From contig NZ_AP029612.1 in the NCBI RefSeq assembly GCF_040362915.1, positions 1,178,001-1,242,000 on the forward strand: DNA of 64,000 bases, read 5' to 3'. This DNA comes from Sediminibacterium sp. KACHI17 (GTDB lineage Bacteria; Bacteroidota; Bacteroidia; Chitinophagales; Chitinophagaceae). The notes below the pieces were generated by a model. It searched no databases. It was not told the origin of the DNA and saw nothing but the letters and a program-made list of their open reading frames with translations. The position numbers were made by a program, and so were the translations under genes. Position 1 is the stretch's first letter, and each line of letters begins with the position of its first letter. Shown here piece after piece: positions 62,413 to 64,000 of the stretch.

Positions 62413-63267
62413 CTATACGATCATCTTTTCAATAGGCACCACCAATATCCCTTGAGCTCCGGCAGATTTTAGTTGTTCAATGATATCCCAGAACTCGTTT
62501 TCATTAAGCACACTATGTACACTGCTCCAACCCGGATCAGCCAAAGGCAATACTGTTGGGCTTTTCATACCAGGTAATAAGGAAATGATTTCAGCCAGTT
62601 TATCATTGGGTGCATTCAGCAAAATGTATTTATTGTTTTTTGCTTTCTTCACAGACTGAATACGGAATAACAACCGATTCAGCAATTGTGTTTTAGCTTC
62701 ATCTAATCCATTATTACGGATCAATACTGCCTGTGATTGTAAGATCGTTTCTGCTTCTTTCAGTCCATTCATAAAAAGCGTAGAACCGCTACTGACCAGG
62801 TCGCAGATCGCATCTGCCAATCCGATGCCCGGCGCGATCTCCACACTACCACTGATCTCGTGGATCTCAGCTGTCACATTTTTTTCCTTTAAAAAATTCT
62901 CTACAATAACCGGATAACTGGTCGCGATCTTTTTCCCATTGAGAAAAGAGGCGTCTGTATACTCTTCGCCTCGACGAACTGCCATACTCAAACGGCATTT
63001 GCCAAAACCAAGTTTTTCGACCACAGTTACTTTCTTTTTCTTCTCATAGACCACATTTTCCCCTACAAAGCCGATATCGGCCACCGCATCTTCAACGTAT
63101 TGTGGAATATCATCGTCTCTGAGGAAATATACTTCCAAAGGAAAGTTTGTTGCCTCTGCCTTGAGTTTGTTTACGCCATTACTGATATCAATACCACATT
63201 CTTTTAACAAACGAATGGAGTCATCATGCAAACGACCGCTTTTTTGGATTGCGAGCTTTAGTTTCAT
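62413..63267 (-). CDS. hisG: ATP phosphoribosyltransferase, long form
   Basis: A 284-residue HisG-L. The catalytic part has LKLAIQKSGRL, RDDDIPQYVEDAVADIGFVGENV, IATSYPVIVENFL and the PRPP-binding region SVEIAPGIGLADAICDLVSSGSTL. The C-terminal 75 residues are the ACT-like regulatory domain (NNKYILLNAPNDKLAEIISLLPGMKSPTVLPL), so histidine feedback inhibition is expected. It starts the his operon, 9 bases after the attenuator U tract, and control acts both on the enzyme and on transcription. Confidence 0.97.
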   Translation of the reverse strand: MKLKLAIQKSGRLHDDSIRLLKECGIDISNGVNKLKAEATNFPLEVYFLRDDDIPQYVEDAVADIGFVGENVVYEKKKKVTVVEKLGFGKCRLSMAVRRGEEYTDASFLNGKKIATSYPVIVENFLKEKNVTAEIHEISGSVEIAPGIGLADAICDLVSSGSTLFMNGLKEAETILQSQAVLIRNNGLDEAKTQLLNRLLFRIQSVKKAKNNKYILLNAPNDKLAEIISLLPGMKSPTVLPLADPGWSSVHSVLNENEFWDIIEQLKSAGAQGILVVPIEKMIV

Positions 63268-63275
63268 AGTATTCA

Positions 63276-63345
63276 GTTAAAATAAAAAGGGCCTACCTGT
63301 TGGTAAGCCCTTCAATGTTTTATGTTTGGCACAAAACACCAACAG
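63276..63345 (-). promoter_or_regulatory. his operon attenuator (terminator and antiterminator)
   Basis: On the minus strand GGGCTTACC pairs with GGTAGGCCC (63289-63310, one G-U) around AACA and is followed by an A/U tract (63276-63288): an intrinsic terminator ending 9 bases before hisG. The segment CTGTTGGT at 63338-63345 is perfectly complementary to ACCAACAG at 63297-63304, inside the terminator, so pairing of these two would prevent termination. A further TACCC-ATT-GGGTA hairpin (63348-63360) overlaps the leader peptide end and can serve as the first hairpin. Confidence 0.88.
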
Positions 63346-63346
63346 C

Positions 63347-63397
63347 CTACCCAATGGGTAAGTAATGATGATGGTGGATATGTGCGAATTGTTTCAT
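63347..63397 (-). CDS. His-rich leader peptide of the his operon
   Basis: ATG 63397 to TAG 63347 encodes MKQFAHIHHHHYLPIG, with five histidines in six positions. Ribosome stalling on the His codons when charged tRNA-His is low would free the antiterminator segment. An in-frame ATG at 63418 would extend it to 23 residues with a sixth His, but the promoter box at 63404-63411 lies between the two, so the short form is preferred. Confidence 0.88.
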   Translation of the reverse strand: MKQFAHIHHHHYLPIG

Positions 63398-63403
63398 GAG
63401 ATG

Positions 63404-63435
63404 CAAAAGTACAGGCATCTGTATTTATACACAAA
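63404..63435 (-). promoter_or_regulatory. Bacteroidota-type promoter of the his operon
   Basis: On the minus strand TTTG (63432-63435) is followed after exactly 20 bases by TACTTTTG (63404-63411), which matches the TAnnTTTG box of the Bacteroidota primary sigma factor. Transcription would begin within a few bases of the leader ATG at 63397, so the leader mRNA would be nearly leaderless. Confidence 0.7.
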
Positions 63436-63512
63436 TTTTTTTCACCCGACCATCCTTAAAGCCTTCTTTCCTCCTCTATAATGCCTAACTTACGTATCCC
63501 AAATTGCAACCT

Positions 63513-64000
63513 ATGTTTAAAACAATGGTATTCGCCATGCTGTCAATGATCTGTCTGACAGCCACTTCCCAAAAAAGAAAATTGATCTGGAGTGATGAAT
63601 TCAACAAAAACGGATTGCCCGACTCCACCAAATGGAGCTATGATGTTGGCGGACATGGCTGGGGTAATAATGAACTACAATATTATACCGCTAAACAACT
63701 GAAAAACGCCAGGGTAGAAAAAGGCATGTTGATCATAGAAGCCCATAAAGAAAAAATGGGTGAAAATGAATATACTTCTGCCCGTCTGGTAACGAAAGGG
63801 AAAGCTGACTGGAAATATGTACGTATTGAAGTCAGAGCGAAATTACCAAAAGGTGTAGGTACCTGGCCCGCTATCTGGATGTTGGGCACAACGCCAAAAA
63901 TCACCTGGCCTGATGATGGAGAGATCGACATCATGGAACACGTGGGTTATAACCAAGGCACCATTCATGCTTCGACTCATACAAAGAAATATTTTCATAG
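63513..64000 (+). CDS. GH16 family glycoside hydrolase, 3' part outside the window
   Basis: 162 codons are visible from ATG 63513. A signal peptide covers about residues 1-19. The GH16 fold follows: KLIWSDEFNKNGLPDSTKWSYDVGGHGWGNNELQYYT, SARLVTKGKADWKYVRIEVRAKLPKGVGTWPAIWML, and the catalytic motif GEIDIMEHVG with Glu137, Asp139 and Glu142. Such enzymes cut beta-1,3 or beta-1,3/1,4 glucans (laminarin type). It is divergent from the his operon. The C-terminal domains, including any sorting domain, cannot be seen. Confidence 0.92.
   Translation, partial: MFKTMVFAMLSMICLTATSQKRKLIWSDEFNKNGLPDSTKWSYDVGGHGWGNNELQYYTAKQLKNARVEKGMLIIEAHKEKMGENEYTSARLVTKGKADWKYVRIEVRAKLPKGVGTWPAIWMLGTTPKITWPDDGEIDIMEHVGYNQGTIHASTHTKKYFH

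Overview
The window looks like chromosome from a Bacteroidota bacterium, most likely Chitinophagaceae. The signs are a SusC/SusD pair, an Oar-like TonB-dependent receptor, a type IX secretion C-terminal domain, ECF sigma factors followed by anti-sigma-like membrane proteins, a bifunctional hisB, and promoters of the TTTG / TAnnTTTG type. Most of the window is moderately AT-rich chromosome; 26.0-36.2 kb is clearly more AT-rich.

Layout. 0.4-25.4 kb is mostly housekeeping: rpe, phoH, ribBA, a large TonB-dependent receptor, an esterase next to an ATP-grasp / carboxylate-amine ligase pair, an ECF sigma factor with a membrane partner, def, ruvX, a UbiA prenyltransferase, a SpoU methyltransferase, an M28 peptidase, mutS and a DUF1624 membrane protein. 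25.5-25.9 kb holds a GIY-YIG nuclease gene between two copies of a 38-bp sequence that is the end of tRNA-Asp plus its terminator, next to a hairpin-filled tRNA-Asp remnant. 25.89-36.29 kb is an integrated element of about 10.4 kb in tRNA-Asp(GUC). Its boundaries are a 19-bp direct repeat, and a tyrosine integrase lies beside the intact tRNA. It carries an excisionase-like protein, a RecA-like ATPase, small proteins, and a defence-like cargo: a WYL-like protein with a perfect palindrome at its start codon, a structured non-coding region, a reverse transcriptase of the UG/DRT kind, and a DUF262/DUF1524 (GmrSD-like) protein. 36.4-48 kb has accA, dapA, a metallophosphoesterase, a hypothetical gene behind a 4 x 11-bp tandem repeat, a chromosomal paralogue of a small island protein, a second ECF sigma locus and a type IX-secreted beta-helix/HYR protein. 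48-57 kb has susC/susD and polysaccharide genes (GT2, FkbM methyltransferase, Gfo/Idh oxidoreductase, sugar-phosphate transferase). 57-63.4 kb is a his operon (hisG-hisD-hisC-[sugar dehydrogenase-cytochrome c]-hisB) preceded by a His-rich leader peptide and attenuator. The window ends inside a GH16 glycosidase gene.

How the parts work together. The strongest candidate for an undescribed system is the reverse-transcriptase module at 26.7-32.1 kb: operator and WYL-like protein, structured RNA with many hairpins, 527-residue RT, and convergent GmrSD-like nuclease, all carried by a satellite-sized element. Other unusual points are the GIY-YIG/tRNA-remnant unit, the nested inverted repeat at 34.3 kb, the ribosome-mediated his attenuator with a nearly leaderless leader peptide, and a class of long intergenic inverted repeats built from degenerate short words at gene ends across the chromosome. 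All family assignments come from reading motifs; no database search was possible.
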